Source: Echinostoma caproni
Taxonomy: Eukaryota > Platyhelminthes > Trematoda > Plagiorchiida > Echinostomatidae
Assembly: GCA_900618425.1 (NCBI GenBank)
Contig: UZAN01040010.1
Span: 1 to 64,000, forward strand
DNA: 64,000 bases
Reading direction: 5' to 3'
Below the pieces are notes generated by a model that saw only the letters and a list, made by a program, of their open reading frames with translations, did no database searches and had not been told where the DNA came from. The stretch's first letter is position 1. Each line of letters begins with the position of its first letter. Below, piece by piece: positions 1 to 11,400 of the stretch. The translations under genes and the position numbers were made by a program.

Positions 1-315
1 TTGATTTCCCTCCACGAAGATCAAGAAGGACATCAATTTTATTTCGAATTAGTGAGAATTATCGACCAAGCCCGGACAAAACACGCCAGAGAATTTCCCG
101 AGACCTGGCATTCTTCAATTAACTCAATAAACAAGCACATCGAACTGGATCACGTGTACACGCCAATGCAACTGAAGGGCCAAATGACGCAACAAAGGTC
201 ACGCCGTGACTTGAGAACGGACAGAAACCGCAATCGGGACGAAAGGACAACCTCCTCCCCTCCAACCCTCATCCACTCGCCGCAGTTCAACGGCGGACCG
301 AATCGAACACAGTGA
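1..315 (+). pseudogene. C-terminal tail of a Penelope-like element ORF (cut by window edge)
   Basis: The frame is open from the first base to a TGA at 313-315, so the true start lies outside the window. The peptide has a stretch of the form HAREFPETWHSSINSINKHI followed by an Arg-rich tail. I recall similar tails (REF.E.W.S..SINRH..L...Y) at the end of GIY-YIG endonuclease domains of some PLEs; this is from memory, with no search behind it. A hammerhead-like motif about 85 bp downstream fits a PLE 3' end followed by its terminal repeat. It could instead be a chance frame or the end of another mobile-element protein. Confidence 0.45.
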
Positions 316-390
316 GAACAGGGGACGAAAATAGCCGGTGGAGAAGAACATATATAAAAGAGCGGGTACAGGCGGAACACTGCCACTTCA

Positions 391-440
391 CAAATACTGA
401 TGATGTCACCTCGGCTGGTGATGAAATGTTTGCAAACAAA
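391..440 (+). ncRNA. Degenerate hammerhead-ribozyme-like motif in a PLE terminal region
   Basis: CTGATGA lies at 397-403, then a 6-bp stem II (GTCACC 405-410 with GGTGAT 417-422, closing pair G-U, loop TCGGCT), then GAAA at 423-426. This is the order CUGANGA - stem II - GAAA of the hammerhead core. Stem III would be only TG before T429-T430, and stem I pairing (before 397 against 431 onward) is weak. It is best read as a decayed ribozyme of the short-stem-III type found in PLEs. The position just after a PLE-like ORF tail supports this. Confidence 0.5.
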
Positions 441-519
441 TTGCCAAGCTCGGCGAACAGGCGAAATGGAATTATGTTGATCTGCTTCTATCATTCAACT
501 GAACAATGCATTTGATTGA

Positions 520-1285
520 CTGGGAAATATTTGTCCAACCGCAATGCATAGTCAGTTACACCTGGACATTCCTCCAATTCACGGATTGCGTGAATTTACC
601 AGGGACACAAGATCCGGATGAACATTTTTCCGACGAATTCACTTCTAAACCTTTATAATTCACATTTATGGGAAGTAAACTCAGTAAGTGAAACTGAGTG
701 CACAATTCATGCTTTTGTGCCTGATAATCAGTCTTAGGGGATGCCAAATCAGTAAGCTAACGGGATTATTCAAGCGAATTTTGAAGGGTTAGATCCTCGT
801 CCTTTTCTTTCCCTTGGTCAAGAGAGAGTTTAGAACAGTAATCGGTGTGCTCACACTTCACGCTTTACGACTCGGATGCTAATCTCCTCTGCGGTCCCAA
901 ATGTCTGAAACCGCGTGGCTCTTGAGGGGTGTGTGGTGGGACTCGATGAATGATTGCGATTACCGATAGCATGTCTGACAAGTTTCCCGTTCCCAACAAA
1001 TGAGGTTGACACGGCTACACTCCCACCATGTGTGAGCTAGTGTGGATTGCATTCGTTTATACGCAGCGATAACAACTTGCCGTTTCACCACAAGTGATCG
1101 TTAACTGATAGACAATCATAGTTGAGGTCAAATTGGGTAGCTTATCTTTGTTGTGGCATTATATGTTTGGTGACGTGAAAAACACACATCTCAGCTTAGC
1201 CTAATTCAAAGCAGATTCCACTGCAGTGAATCCAACACTAATGCACCCGTCTGCGCGACATCTTTTTCGCATGGAGGTTCATACA
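520..1285. other. No recognisable gene
   Basis: Short stop-rich frames on both strands, with no domain motif or splice-bounded exon that I can recognise. It separates the left-edge PLE tail from a minus-strand PLE relic and may be further decayed terminal-repeat sequence. Confidence 0.4.
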
Positions 1286-1289
1286 ATAG

Positions 1290-1880
1290 CCTTCTTCCCC
1301 TCTGGTGGTGTTTTAATTGGCGCATCCTGTTCAGTGCAATCGCGGTAGAGAAAACTCTCAGGATAGCCAGTCTCCACTGAGATTCTCCTCACTATTCCAT
1401 CTTCGTCCTTTCAAGTATCTTCTGGGCACATACATCTTGCTCTCTTCACGAGACAGTGTACGATGTGCAACTCTTTCGATAATAAGGAACAAAGAAGAAA
1501 AACATTTTCCACACCATGTTGTTTTCCAGTGTATCTTCCCCAGGACAGAGTGATCTCGGCGTCTAGCCAGATTAACATGAAAAATATCTGGGGACAATCA
1601 TCCTTCTCTCGTTCAATTGTGAACATGGTATGTTGATGTGCGGGGTTGATTTCTGACTTAGCATGATCAAAAGTTCTGTTTTCATCAGTCATGCATTAGA
1701 TATTTCCTGAAAAACGGTGTTAATGTCCAAAACAACTAGTAGCTGTGGATAAGGTAGTGGTCTCTAACTTGAACATGAGGATGTTGGCAAGATCGGTTCC
1801 AAAGCGTGAAGCCATGGCAACAACGTTCATTTAGTTGTGGAACGTGTCATTTAACAAAAAGTATACGTTTTGTGTGTACT
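1290..1880 (-). pseudogene. Penelope-like element RT relic A
   Basis: Read on the minus strand, the broken frames give in order: a degenerate RT motif MASRFGTDLANILMFKLE (canonical PLE form VAMGSPLGPxLANIFMxKLE), then a block INPAHQHTMFTIERE matching the PLE consensus (N.AHP...FT.E.E), then KTTWCGK (canonical KPTWTGQY), then KRARCMCPEDT and VETGYPESF (canonical RARxIC.ED... and ENGYP.xF). The order and spacing are those of the PLE palm-to-thumb region. Frameshifts and stops break it, and the palm region with the catalytic YVDD is not readable. No endonuclease domain follows below 1290, so it is also 3'-truncated. Confidence 0.7.
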
Positions 1881-2440
1881 TGGGTTTGAGTTCTCAGATG
1901 ACCGAGGACATTTCAAATTGGTAGATGAAATTGATGACGCGATTGATAACTGACGGGCAAGACATCACAAAACATACAAACATAAGAGGAAGGGGTAGAA
2001 AAAGAAATCATGTCACCAGTGTAAGGACAAGCCAACCTAAAATTACTTTGCCTGGCACAGAGAGATTTACATCGGTCGACAGAGATCACTTCAGTAAATC
2101 TTGGAGGTCTTGTGTGGTGTCATCAAAACCTATAGCTGGTAAGGCGGTCTTGTATTTTCAACCGTCGTTTCTATGCTGTGAATTTGCGTCAACTAACTTC
2201 AAACCCAATTTGGAATATGTTCAACCACCTGGTTCTGTAAGACTTATCCTAGTCTCTCCACGTCGATCACTCCACAGCCACATTTGAATTAACGGATCGG
2301 ATTCCACTTGAAGTACGCGGACCGAATTTCTTCTTCACGGTGTGCGGTTATTACTTTTGTTCGATAGAAGAGTTCAGGGTTTGCTGCATCGGAGGTTTAG
2401 TAGATTTTAGACTTGACGTTTTGAGCAGGCGCCCTACTTC
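1880..2440. other. Unassigned stretch between two PLE relics
   Basis: Frames of up to 120 codons occur on the plus strand (1925-2287) but show no motif. On the minus strand this would be the region upstream of relic A's RT, yet I could not find the PLE finger motif (YGLPKxHK) in it. Probably decayed repeat. Confidence 0.35.
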
Positions 2441-2965
2441 ATCGAGCAACCGGTTATATCATAATTCTCGGTTGGCTGCGCTTATAAGTAAACGCTTTGG
2501 GGTGAACAAATTTGCCTGCATATCTCCTGAGCTTATTAGTTCTTGATCAACTCTGTCTTCCATACGGATTCGTCTTGTTTTGTCAAATGACAAGAAGAAG
2601 GCCACTTCGATTCTCCAGTTACCGACGGCTCTTACGGAGTAAATATTGGTCTGCCCAGATTTTTCGATAAGTAAATAAGGGAAATTTCCCGTCTTCTCCA
2701 TTGATCGTACTAATTATAAGGAAATTTTACTGTGTTCTTGACTTCAGATTCTATTGTGAACCGAATATGTTGGTACAGCTTAATGAATTCATCCCTAATG
2801 ACCGTAGCTTCTTCTAAGCCTTCTGTTAACACAAGAGTGTCGTTGGTGTATCTTCTGTACACGATGGAACGCTCCAGACTGTTACTTAACTTTTGTTCGA
2901 TATGTACTATAAGTGGCCTGGCGGGCTGACCATAGCTACACTAACAATTTGCTTGCATGAATTCC
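2440..2965 (-). pseudogene. Penelope-like element RT relic B
   Basis: The minus strand shows, in order, GQPARPLIVHIEQKL (canonical GSPLGPLxAxIFMxKxE), VYRRYTNDTLVLTEG (canonical YRRYVDDTLV), a block ending QHIRFTIESE, and KTRRIRMEDRVDQELIS (canonical RARxIC.EDxLxxEL). This is the PLE RT palm and thumb. The catalytic YVDD box reads YTND, so the first Asp is lost and the copy cannot be active as read. It repeats domains present in relic A, so the two are separate copies in the same orientation. Confidence 0.7.
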
Positions 2966-4400
2966 CTTTAAAACTGAAAGAAGCTTTGGTTTATTTAAAG
3001 CACTAGTATTGACTTATATCATAACTGAACTGAAGGGTTATGTCCAAAAAGGCTTAACAATTTGGTTTGCTATTGGAGAGATTTGGATAGATCACTTGCA
3101 TGATGTTCTTAACAGAGATGATCGTGATCCGACGTTATGGGCATGGTAGATACATGTTGTTGGGCATTCTTTTATTTTCTTTCATTTTCATTTTCACTTC
3201 CTTTTAATTAATATATCACGATACAATGTTCAGGAATGGGAAGCGACCAATTAAAGAGTTGTTAAACAACATATTGGAAAACGTTAGTTGGTAATGGCGG
3301 GATCCGAACACACGTTCTTTGGGGTTACAATTTGTTGAACACCGGATCACCACCATCATTGTCAGATGCGACCAGTGTTCCTTGCAATTTTGTGGTCTGT
3401 GTGACTGTTTTTGTAGGTTTCTCGCAACCACCAAAGATATTTGTCTTCCACGGTTGAGAATCATATAGTGAGGTGAAGTCTTATATTTTGGTGCAGTGAA
3501 TGTTGCTTAAATTGGTTTACCTATCACTTCTATATCACTCGTTTAGACTGTCACTGTTAAAAGAAAATGTTTTTGTTTGGATTCAAGCGGCACATTCTCC
3601 CTTATTCCAATTTCAACTGCCGTTCAAAACTACTTAAATCTTTTATCAGATTACAAAACCACAAAAACTAAGCAGTTGTGAAGCAAGCGATAAAGTGCTT
3701 TGAATGATTAACTCTTACTAACTGCCAAAACTCCACACTGAGATAGTGAGAATTTGAAGAAGTGGAATTGTCTTGTTCATTTAGCGTCTGATTGGTTGTC
3801 TATGGCCTCCTGGGGACCCTAATTTAGAATCAGTATGTTCTTCTTGATGGTGTGTGGTATACACCGTACAGTATTTTCCATTTTAACACTGAGTTCATTC
3901 TTGACTTATTCATTTATGTCATTGTTAATCAATTGAAGCATGTTTACCAAGGATCTATGCAGTTGAAGATATTATTACAGATTATCAACAGAAAACCAAG
4001 TTGGGTTTTACGGTAGGTTTCTGGGTGGTGCTCGACAAGTATCGGGTTGAGAAAAGAAGTATCTTGTTTCAATTGATTTATCTACGATCAGTTGAAAATT
4101 TGCAAAATGGAGCGTTTGTTTCTTCTCCCCTCAAAGATAGGACACATTGCAGATCGGAATGTGCACGGCCGTTTTAAAAGCGTGACATGCCTTTCCCCCA
4201 CCATCATTTGATTTCCACAACTGTGCCAGAATGAAGACGTATCACACTATCTTTCACAAGGATTACTGGGTGCGAGTATTAGACAAATGAGAAAACTCAC
4301 AAAGGTGAGATACAGAATACTAAAATGTGGAGTTGAAAATCAAACAAGCCCGCAAAGACGAGTTGTGCCATATTGTGCAAATGGAAAATGAAAAACGGTT
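2965..4400. other. No recognisable gene
   Basis: Stop-rich on both strands. The longest frames (for example 3216-3464 minus) show no motif. The AATTAATATATC-type AT-rich stretch near 3205 has no assigned role. Confidence 0.4.
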
Positions 4401-4404
4401 TGAT

Positions 4405-4525
4405 CAGCTGCTCGGTGGCGGAGTGGGTAGCATGCTTGCTTTCTGCCCATGGAGTCCGGGTTTCGATCCCCAGTTGGGTCAATGTATTCCCTCACTGGCG
4501 ACGATACACAGGTCGAAATAGCTGT
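4405..4525 (+). mobile_element. tRNA-derived SINE-like sequence
   Basis: TGGCGGAGTGG near 4415 matches the Pol III A-box consensus TGGCNNAGTGG. About 45 bp later GGGTTTCGATCCC near 4458 approximates a B box (GGTTCGANTCC) with one extra T. The spacing is tRNA-like, but I cannot fold a full cloverleaf, which favours a tRNA-derived SINE head over a tRNA gene. Only one clear copy was noticed in the window. Confidence 0.4.
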
Positions 4526-4798
4526 ACAAAGCTTCCTAGTATTTCAGTTAATGCTTCATTTACTCTATACATGACGCATTCTTTCTATGTAATCAAATCA
4601 GATTCCCATTTATTTACATGCAAATTCAAAATAGTTGATGTGATGTATACATTAAATCCACCTTTTTATAAACATCACTAGAAGCAGCATATGCTTACAT
4701 AGGCTTACTTATCTTGAACACTAGTAAATCCATTTTGATGTTATTTTCACGTTAGGATTTCTACGAAACTTTCTGGCGCAGGACGCTTCACTAAAATG

Positions 4799-4828
4799 AT
4801 AGTAGTAGTAGTAGCAGTAGTAGTAAAA
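4799..4828 (+). repeat. (AGT)n microsatellite
   Basis: About nine AGT/AGC-type trinucleotide units in tandem with one interruption. Confidence 0.85.
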
Positions 4829-6375
4829 TGGTAGGATTCCACATCCTATGCACGTCAAACGTTAACGATAATAAGGATTTAGGCCACGGATCCAATAGAG
4901 TTCGAGTATTTATAGAACAAATGCTGATTGTTCAAATGCAATTCAACAGTCTAGCAGAGAAAACTCCGAAACCAAGTTGAATAAAACACTTACAGTTCAC
5001 GTAGACTGTTTCACTAGGTTCCGTGACTTCATTTGTCAAGCGTGATCAATTATTCATTGCATGTAGTTGAAAATCTGATCGTACTTGGTGATCGAATTTG
5101 CACGCTGCTTTGGAATGAGCAGCGAGGTGTACATTGAACTCATTTTGTTTACTGTCTATCATGGTTAAAACTTTTCCTTTTGTAAGCACTTCAATTCAGC
5201 TCATTGCAATTAACCGGAGAGTGTTTTTGGATAACATTGACGTTGTCTGTTAGACTGAGCGAGAGAAAATAGCCAATATAGGGTTAAAAAACTCGTCTCC
5301 TTTTTAGCCCAAGAATTTAAAGCGTTTACTCTGAAAACATCAGAGACTTCGCTTTGGATTGTGAGATGAACGTGACACTTGATCTAAGTTAAAGTGTGCT
5401 CGAACGTAGACGGTTTTTGCCCGCTTAGAGAATCAACTAGGATAAATTCTCTTTGCATTTATTTTAGACATGGAATATCGGCGAGGTTTATATTCCATGC
5501 AGCTCATTTTCATGAACCAGCAATTTTGCTCTGACGTCTGGAGGTTGTCTTTTGCGCTAGGTTTAGTAGAGCTTTATTAGCATAATGTAGGGTGTTTATG
5601 CCTACTTTCATTTTGTACTCTTCTCTGTAATATTGTATTGTGTAACTTTCACAGGCACAGCAACTGTCAGTTTCGTTAAAAAAGATTACATCACTTTGAA
5701 ACCATCACGTGGAATACATTACAAGAGAAAATGGGTTCCGAAGACACATCGTGAAATAGTTCTAGGTTCAAGGTTGACGTAAAGTTACATTTGCACTTCA
5801 CCTCCTTCAGTCGCTCTTTTTCCGAGCGAAAGTGTGAGAATAAGGAATTTCAGTTAAAATCTATGTGAGTTCACATTCTTTTGGGACTAAGAGCTGGGTG
5901 AAATGATGTGAACGAAAAAGTGTTTATCACGTGTGCGAATTGTGGTAATGAACCATGAAAATCCTTCCCGTAATGTAAACTCGATGATTTATCTTGTGAT
6001 CTTAAAAGTTCGCGAAATAAATCATGTACAAAAACTCCGGGAAACGGAATAATAATTTGAAGCATTAAGTCCCCATTATCCGGATCGTCAGTACAAGAAG
6101 AAAACAAATGTCGTGAGATGTTGACATTTCGTTTATTCTCCTCAATCGATCACGTAAAGCAAACATGCATATATGTGGCACATCTGGTTGATCAATTATG
6201 TTGAACTAATGTATATGAGAAAACAAGGATTACTAAATTTGTAAGTAGAAGATTAACTCCACTGTAAGTGCATGTATCAAATAACCAATTTGTGCATAAA
6301 ATCGGATGATGTAATCGTATAAGTAGCACTTCACTAAATGCCAGAGGTTTAGCATTGCAGTAACGTACTAATAGT
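4829..6375. other. No recognisable gene
   Basis: No frame with a recognisable motif on either strand; AT-rich unique-looking sequence. Confidence 0.4.
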
Positions 6376-6379
6376 TTGA

Positions 6380-7110
6380 AAGACAGAGCAGGTTTTTTTG
6401 TTCCGTCTTCATGAGATGTTTTACAACAGATAAGTTTGAATATCTTGTGATGACTTGAGCATCAGTTATCGGTTGGGCCATTGATTTCACCAACCGCTTT
6501 GGAATATGTTCGGCCATCGGTTGTGAAACTTGTTGACTTCTGCTGCCTATTTATGTGTCACTACAAGCGGTTCGTCACCCATGGTTACGTTTGTCCAAAC
6601 CAATTCCACGACTAGAGGAAATGCATCAGAGTTGGACAGCTGGGAACGTACTGTCTAGCCATAACTTTGACTTATGTCACACATCATTGTAAAAGTGGCC
6701 AACTTTTAACACACGCCAAAAGTCGATGGCCTTCTAGCAAACTATTCGGGTTGGGTTAACGTCTAGATTATCTACAAACCGTTCTGGATAAACATTGCTT
6801 AGCAATGTTCTCTTCTGGGAGGCCTCTTCTTCCTCTAGTTTATCTGAAGAACTAATGTTTCTCGCCCAATAAACCGGAGTCCTCGAAATCCCACGTTTAT
6901 GGCCCGTGGGGGAAATGTTGGAAGAGTATAAGTATACTGACCGTTATATAGCGCTTTTGGGTAAAATGATTGTTGTAATATCCTATTTATTCGCCTCGTA
7001 ACTGCTATGTCTAGATAAGCTAGCATATTTTTGGTTTCTGTTTCATGAGATAAAGAAACGTGTGCATGGACAGAGTTAAAATTTTGTAAATGTGTTTAAA
7101 AATGTTCATC
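6380..7110 (-). pseudogene. Penelope-like element relic (RT thumb to endonuclease linker)
   Basis: The minus strand, in different frames, shows a block ending HETETKNMLAYLDIAVTRR (canonical E.E..NxLAFLDVLVxR), then YPKALYNGQYTYTLPTF (canonical YRKPTWxGQYxxFxSF), then TLLSNVYPERFVDN (canonical L..NGYPxRFI). Lastly a stretch AEHIPKRLVKSMAQ resembles the PLE linker (SExISRRLxxAI) between RT and GIY-YIG. The co-linear order is convincing although several frameshifts break it. No GIY-YIG cysteine cluster could be read beyond 6380. Confidence 0.6.
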
Positions 7111-7750
7111 ATTTGGTCAAAGATGATCGTTGTCCACAAATAACCCAAGGTATTTGACAGGGTTCACTCTAGACGGATAATTGTTATTGCATACTGTGTT
7201 GTTCCAATGGAGAAAAGAGCTTGAAAAAATATAATAATGAATAAAGAACGATTGGATAAGCTGGGTTATCCATCAGAACTACATAATTTCACCAGCCTTT
7301 TTCAAGCGACGGGCGGGAGGACCAAAATGAATGTGAAAATCGCATGTGGATAAAGGTATACAAACCGCACGGCTCCTTCAAGCAGTTTGGATTTGTCCAC
7401 TGCATATATGAATGACATATCTCCAAGGCTGCTGATTGGAGCCTTTTGAGTAGAATTCATTGATAAGAAATCAAATACAGTTTTAGAGTATCCAAGAGAC
7501 AAAATTTCTAACGCATCGACCGAAGAATGGAGTCGAAAACGTAACAATATCATTCATTGGTGTCATTCAAAATTGGGTGATAAAAACACAGTAGTGGAGG
7601 AGCAGACTATGTCCAAAGTCAATATGATGACCTTGTAATCGAAGTGTGACAACTCACACTGTTGCTGTTCACAAGCCAATATAAGCATTCAGCATTTTTT
7701 TCCCATCCTCCCAGACTACATAATACATTAAATACTTTTAGTGTGTCGCT
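7110..7750. other. No recognisable gene
   Basis: One 83-codon minus frame (7302-7553) has no motif. Could be upstream PLE sequence decayed past recognition. Confidence 0.35.
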
Positions 7751-7756
7751 TGATTT

Positions 7757-7954
7757 TTGCAATTTTCAATAAACTTATGTAGGAAGGATCACGAAATGTT
7801 ATGTGCTTACTTCTTGATCCAGAACAATATCAGGCCCAAACACAAAATTACACGTTATTCTGACAAAGTAGAAATTATTCCGATTGGCGTGTCTCAAGGA
7901 TCCATTGCTCAGATTCCATCAGCTTTTGGGAGTTTGTATGCTAGTGATCCGTGA
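7757..7954 (+). pseudogene. Possible non-LTR retrotransposon RT fragment
   Basis: A 65-codon frame ends in IPIGVSQGSIAQIPSAFGSL followed by YASDP. This resembles the RT block 4 of CR1/RTE-type LINEs (SGVPQGSVLGPxLFxLYINDLP) in spacing and in the GVxQGS core. There is no YADD box downstream in frame, so if real it is a short fragment. A chance match is quite possible. Confidence 0.28.
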
Positions 7955-8229
7955 TGCACACACTATTTTAGCACCGATAACGTAGTGTATCCAGAGTGAC
8001 GTATTTTCTGTAGACTGTGCTCAGCTTTTCCCTAAATCATGCGACATGTATGTGTAATAGGCCTACGAGTGCAACTGAATAGTTTTAAAAGGAGCACTAT
8101 TATGAGGATGAAAATATAGGCAAAAAATCCACGAAGAAACTGTCTGTTATGGAATTCAGTCTTTTCAACTTTACTTTAAGTTCATAACAATTTTGAAAAA
8201 CGTTTTGACAGTTCACGAATTAACCAAAT

Positions 8230-8400
8230 AGTTGGTTTACCTAAATTCAAGTTTTTCGAAGGCCAGCAGTGACATTTATTCAAAGATTTTTTGGAAAACG
8301 TGACCTTTTCGAAAAGTGTGTTTTGCGCCGGCAGACAAAGAAGTAGTATGTCTTCCAGATATCTCCTTCCCGACATTCTTAACCTATATACGTAGTTGTG
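8230..8400 (-). pseudogene. Possible PLE RT palm fragment
   Basis: The minus frame shows RRYLEDILLLC followed about 25 residues later by LNKCHCWPSKN. This could be a decayed PLE palm (YRRYVDDTLLLC ... NxCHPNIKFT), with YVDD reading YLED. No flanking PLE motif was confirmed, so this is weak. Confidence 0.25.
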
Positions 8401-8479
8401 TATGGGTTCCTTTCTGGACATGAATAGACTCTGTTTTTGATACAGCTGAATGAGATACAATAAATAGACTTAAACTTCT

Positions 8480-11400
8480 TTCCACCCATAGCAATTTTAG
8501 CCATTTCTTATAATAAGAAAAGAGTCGTAAGTGCTTGATGATTGGCTGATTGCAGTCAAAAGTACAAATGAAACAGAACGCTACGTCATCACGTATTTCT
8601 TCCTTTGTGGCTTCCATCGTTATTGACCTCTATGTTCCATATCCGAGAAACTGGCACGTGTTTCACAAAGATTTCAGGTCACGGAAAATCATACTGGACG
8701 GATACTGTATACATGTTGCTCCGTGCGGAAAATCCATCAAAAAGACCTTTAAACGAAAAGGAGTAACTAGCTGAATGTTCCGAAAAGTTTGATATGCAAC
8801 AAATAGTATAAAAAGTAAACAACGATGGAAGACGATCACTCCCAAAAATCGAGCATTATCGGCACGCCACTCAAAACCATTTGATATTTGGATCAGTGTT
8901 TTTATCTGAGTGGTTCTTGGCTGATTAGGAAATCGTGTTGTTAGTGGATCCTAGGGCTTCTAATTGATTGACACCAAATGGTAAAATATAACCTTGACCT
9001 GCAACTGCCAAGCATTTTATCCAAACCAGAGAATAATGGCCGTATGCACAGTCATAAAATATCGTCATCCGAGAGCAACGTTTATCGGTAGAATTCCTTT
9101 GGGTTTTCCGTGGTTTCCCCTGACCACTCATGATTCTGGAACCTGTACGCCTTGCTTTCGCCATCTAAAACCCCGTTGTCGGGCAAAGGTACACTCTGGT
9201 TTATGCTCCTGAAAGTTCATAAACAAAGACCAACAAGGTACAGAACCAGTGGAAATACTGCNATTTTTAGTGCAGATCCTTCAGCGATGAAGTCGATGGT
9301 TACATCTATTTTGCGGCTTTTTTCAATCTCATGTACGGAGTAGATAAAAGCATGATAGATTTTTAGACATTTTCGAATAATTAGGTTTGTTTAAAGGAGA
9401 ATCGTCGGCCGTGTGGCTCAGGGTTAAGGGTTTGAACTCCTAACCCGAAGAAACAGGATGAAACGGCTTCCCAGTGCTCTTTTAGGCTTATCACAAATAT
9501 TTACATCGGACACAGAGGAATAATTCAGTTTTCGAACCTTAACAACGATATTACCATCATTTCTTGACAAATTATGTTTCCAGGAGCTACTGTGACACGA
9601 TGATACGCCCCAGTGGGATAGTATCAATTTCATGTGGTAGTGTTAGTCAAACTTCAACGTGAAAACTATCACGTTTTGACTTAGTGCCTACTAATTAAAT
9701 CAAGACAAACAGTTTTCTCATCGGATGCGCAACATTTACAAAATCTTCATCACGTTTAGAAGTTGGACATGTGTCGGTATATTGATTCATCATTTACGGG
9801 CCATTTATCGGACAACGTAACTTCGATTTACCATCCGCCTGCTTTGTCCATAGAAATGCTATCACACAGGTTAAAAGGCTGTTGTTAGTTTCATTTCCCT
9901 GACAAAGATGTCCTTTTCCTTCTCACTCAGATTGAAGATTTCGTCATTTCAAAAAGCGTTCAGAAGTAACGAATATCTTCTGGTGACCAATTCGTGTAAA
10001 CATTTATACTACCTGTGTGCCAAAGTTTTCGTTGGACCAGAAGAAGAAGATACACACACAAGCAGAAACTATAACAATTGAACTCTGTCTGAACTTTGGA
10101 CAATGTATTTTGCCTGCAGTGCCGAGCCAGAATACTCAATATACAGGTCTAATCAAAACAATCGGCCAGTACCGTATTTTGCGATGGCATTTGATGTAAC
10201 GTTACTCGTCTTCTGATGCAATGTGTAAGTTGTTTTTGCTACAAAATAAACATAGTAACTCACGCAGGTGTGGAAATCGGTATATTTCAACAATGATTGC
10301 TTAAGTATCAGGTTCTATCCGAGAATCGGATAACAGTTCATCTCTTAGACCATTTCACAACGTCCTAATGGTAGTGGTAATTGAAAATGATCACGAAATG
10401 GGAATATATCTGACTCTGTTTACAATCAACTTCATTTGTTAAACAAAAGGCTTCTATTGGACTTTAATTATACTGTTGTTCAGGAGAGCATTTGACACTG
10501 TTATAAGTTCGGTGTTGAAAACTTGTAAAAGTGAAAACTGAGGCACTATTCCGCTTTCTGTTTCACACTCGATGAGGCAAATCAACCGTGGACCTTCTCC
10601 ACGATGCGTCAGACGACGATATGAAAAACGGTTTCTCAGTGGTCAACTGAAAATAGTCCAGGAAATACAAGAGCAAAACTGGTTCTAACATTCTGAAGCA
10701 TGTTGCAATTTACGTCTGATTTTAACTTGGATATTTCGTACCGAAGTGCACTGTGAGAGGGATTTTTACCCTGTTTCTTTGCTACATTAAAACAAACGTG
10801 AGCATAATCAGTGCCAATAGGTGGTATTTTATGAAACCACTTAGACGAGAAAGCTAACCGCTTAGTCTGGAAACCTCTATTGGTTGACTTAGATTAAGAG
10901 AGTGGAATCTTTTGAAAAGGTCAATTTGGATTCATTTAAAACCTTGTCCCCTTTTGAAATGATCAAATTTTATTGTTAAAGTTGTTAGTGTTGAACGAAG
11001 GATAAAGGTTGAATGCGCGTGACTCAGCGACTCACTGTTGTTCTTGTCGTCGTCGTTGTAATTTGTTTAGGAAGTGCGTGGTTTTCTCCCCCGGTTGGTT
11101 GGAAACCAGCCCGTTGCGGTAAAATATTCACCAATCGTAAACCTCGCTCCGTTGGATAGGTTGAACTGTGAGGAGTATAAAATGACTGACTGTCTGCATC
11201 CGTATGTCAACGTTAATAAATCATCATTGTAAAGTGTTACTGATAAACTCCAGTGGCATCAACTGCGTGTCACTGGAATCAGTGAATTTGACGATACATC
11301 TATGTGAATATCATTTTAAATCTTCGCGTATACAATAAGTGAGTGACCTCTGCGATTTATGTTCCATCCTATGCGTTTTAAATGATTTTAATCTGTTTTA

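Noticed and set aside
4405..4525. A functional tRNA gene
   Set aside because: A/B boxes are present but no cloverleaf with acceptor and anticodon stems could be drawn.
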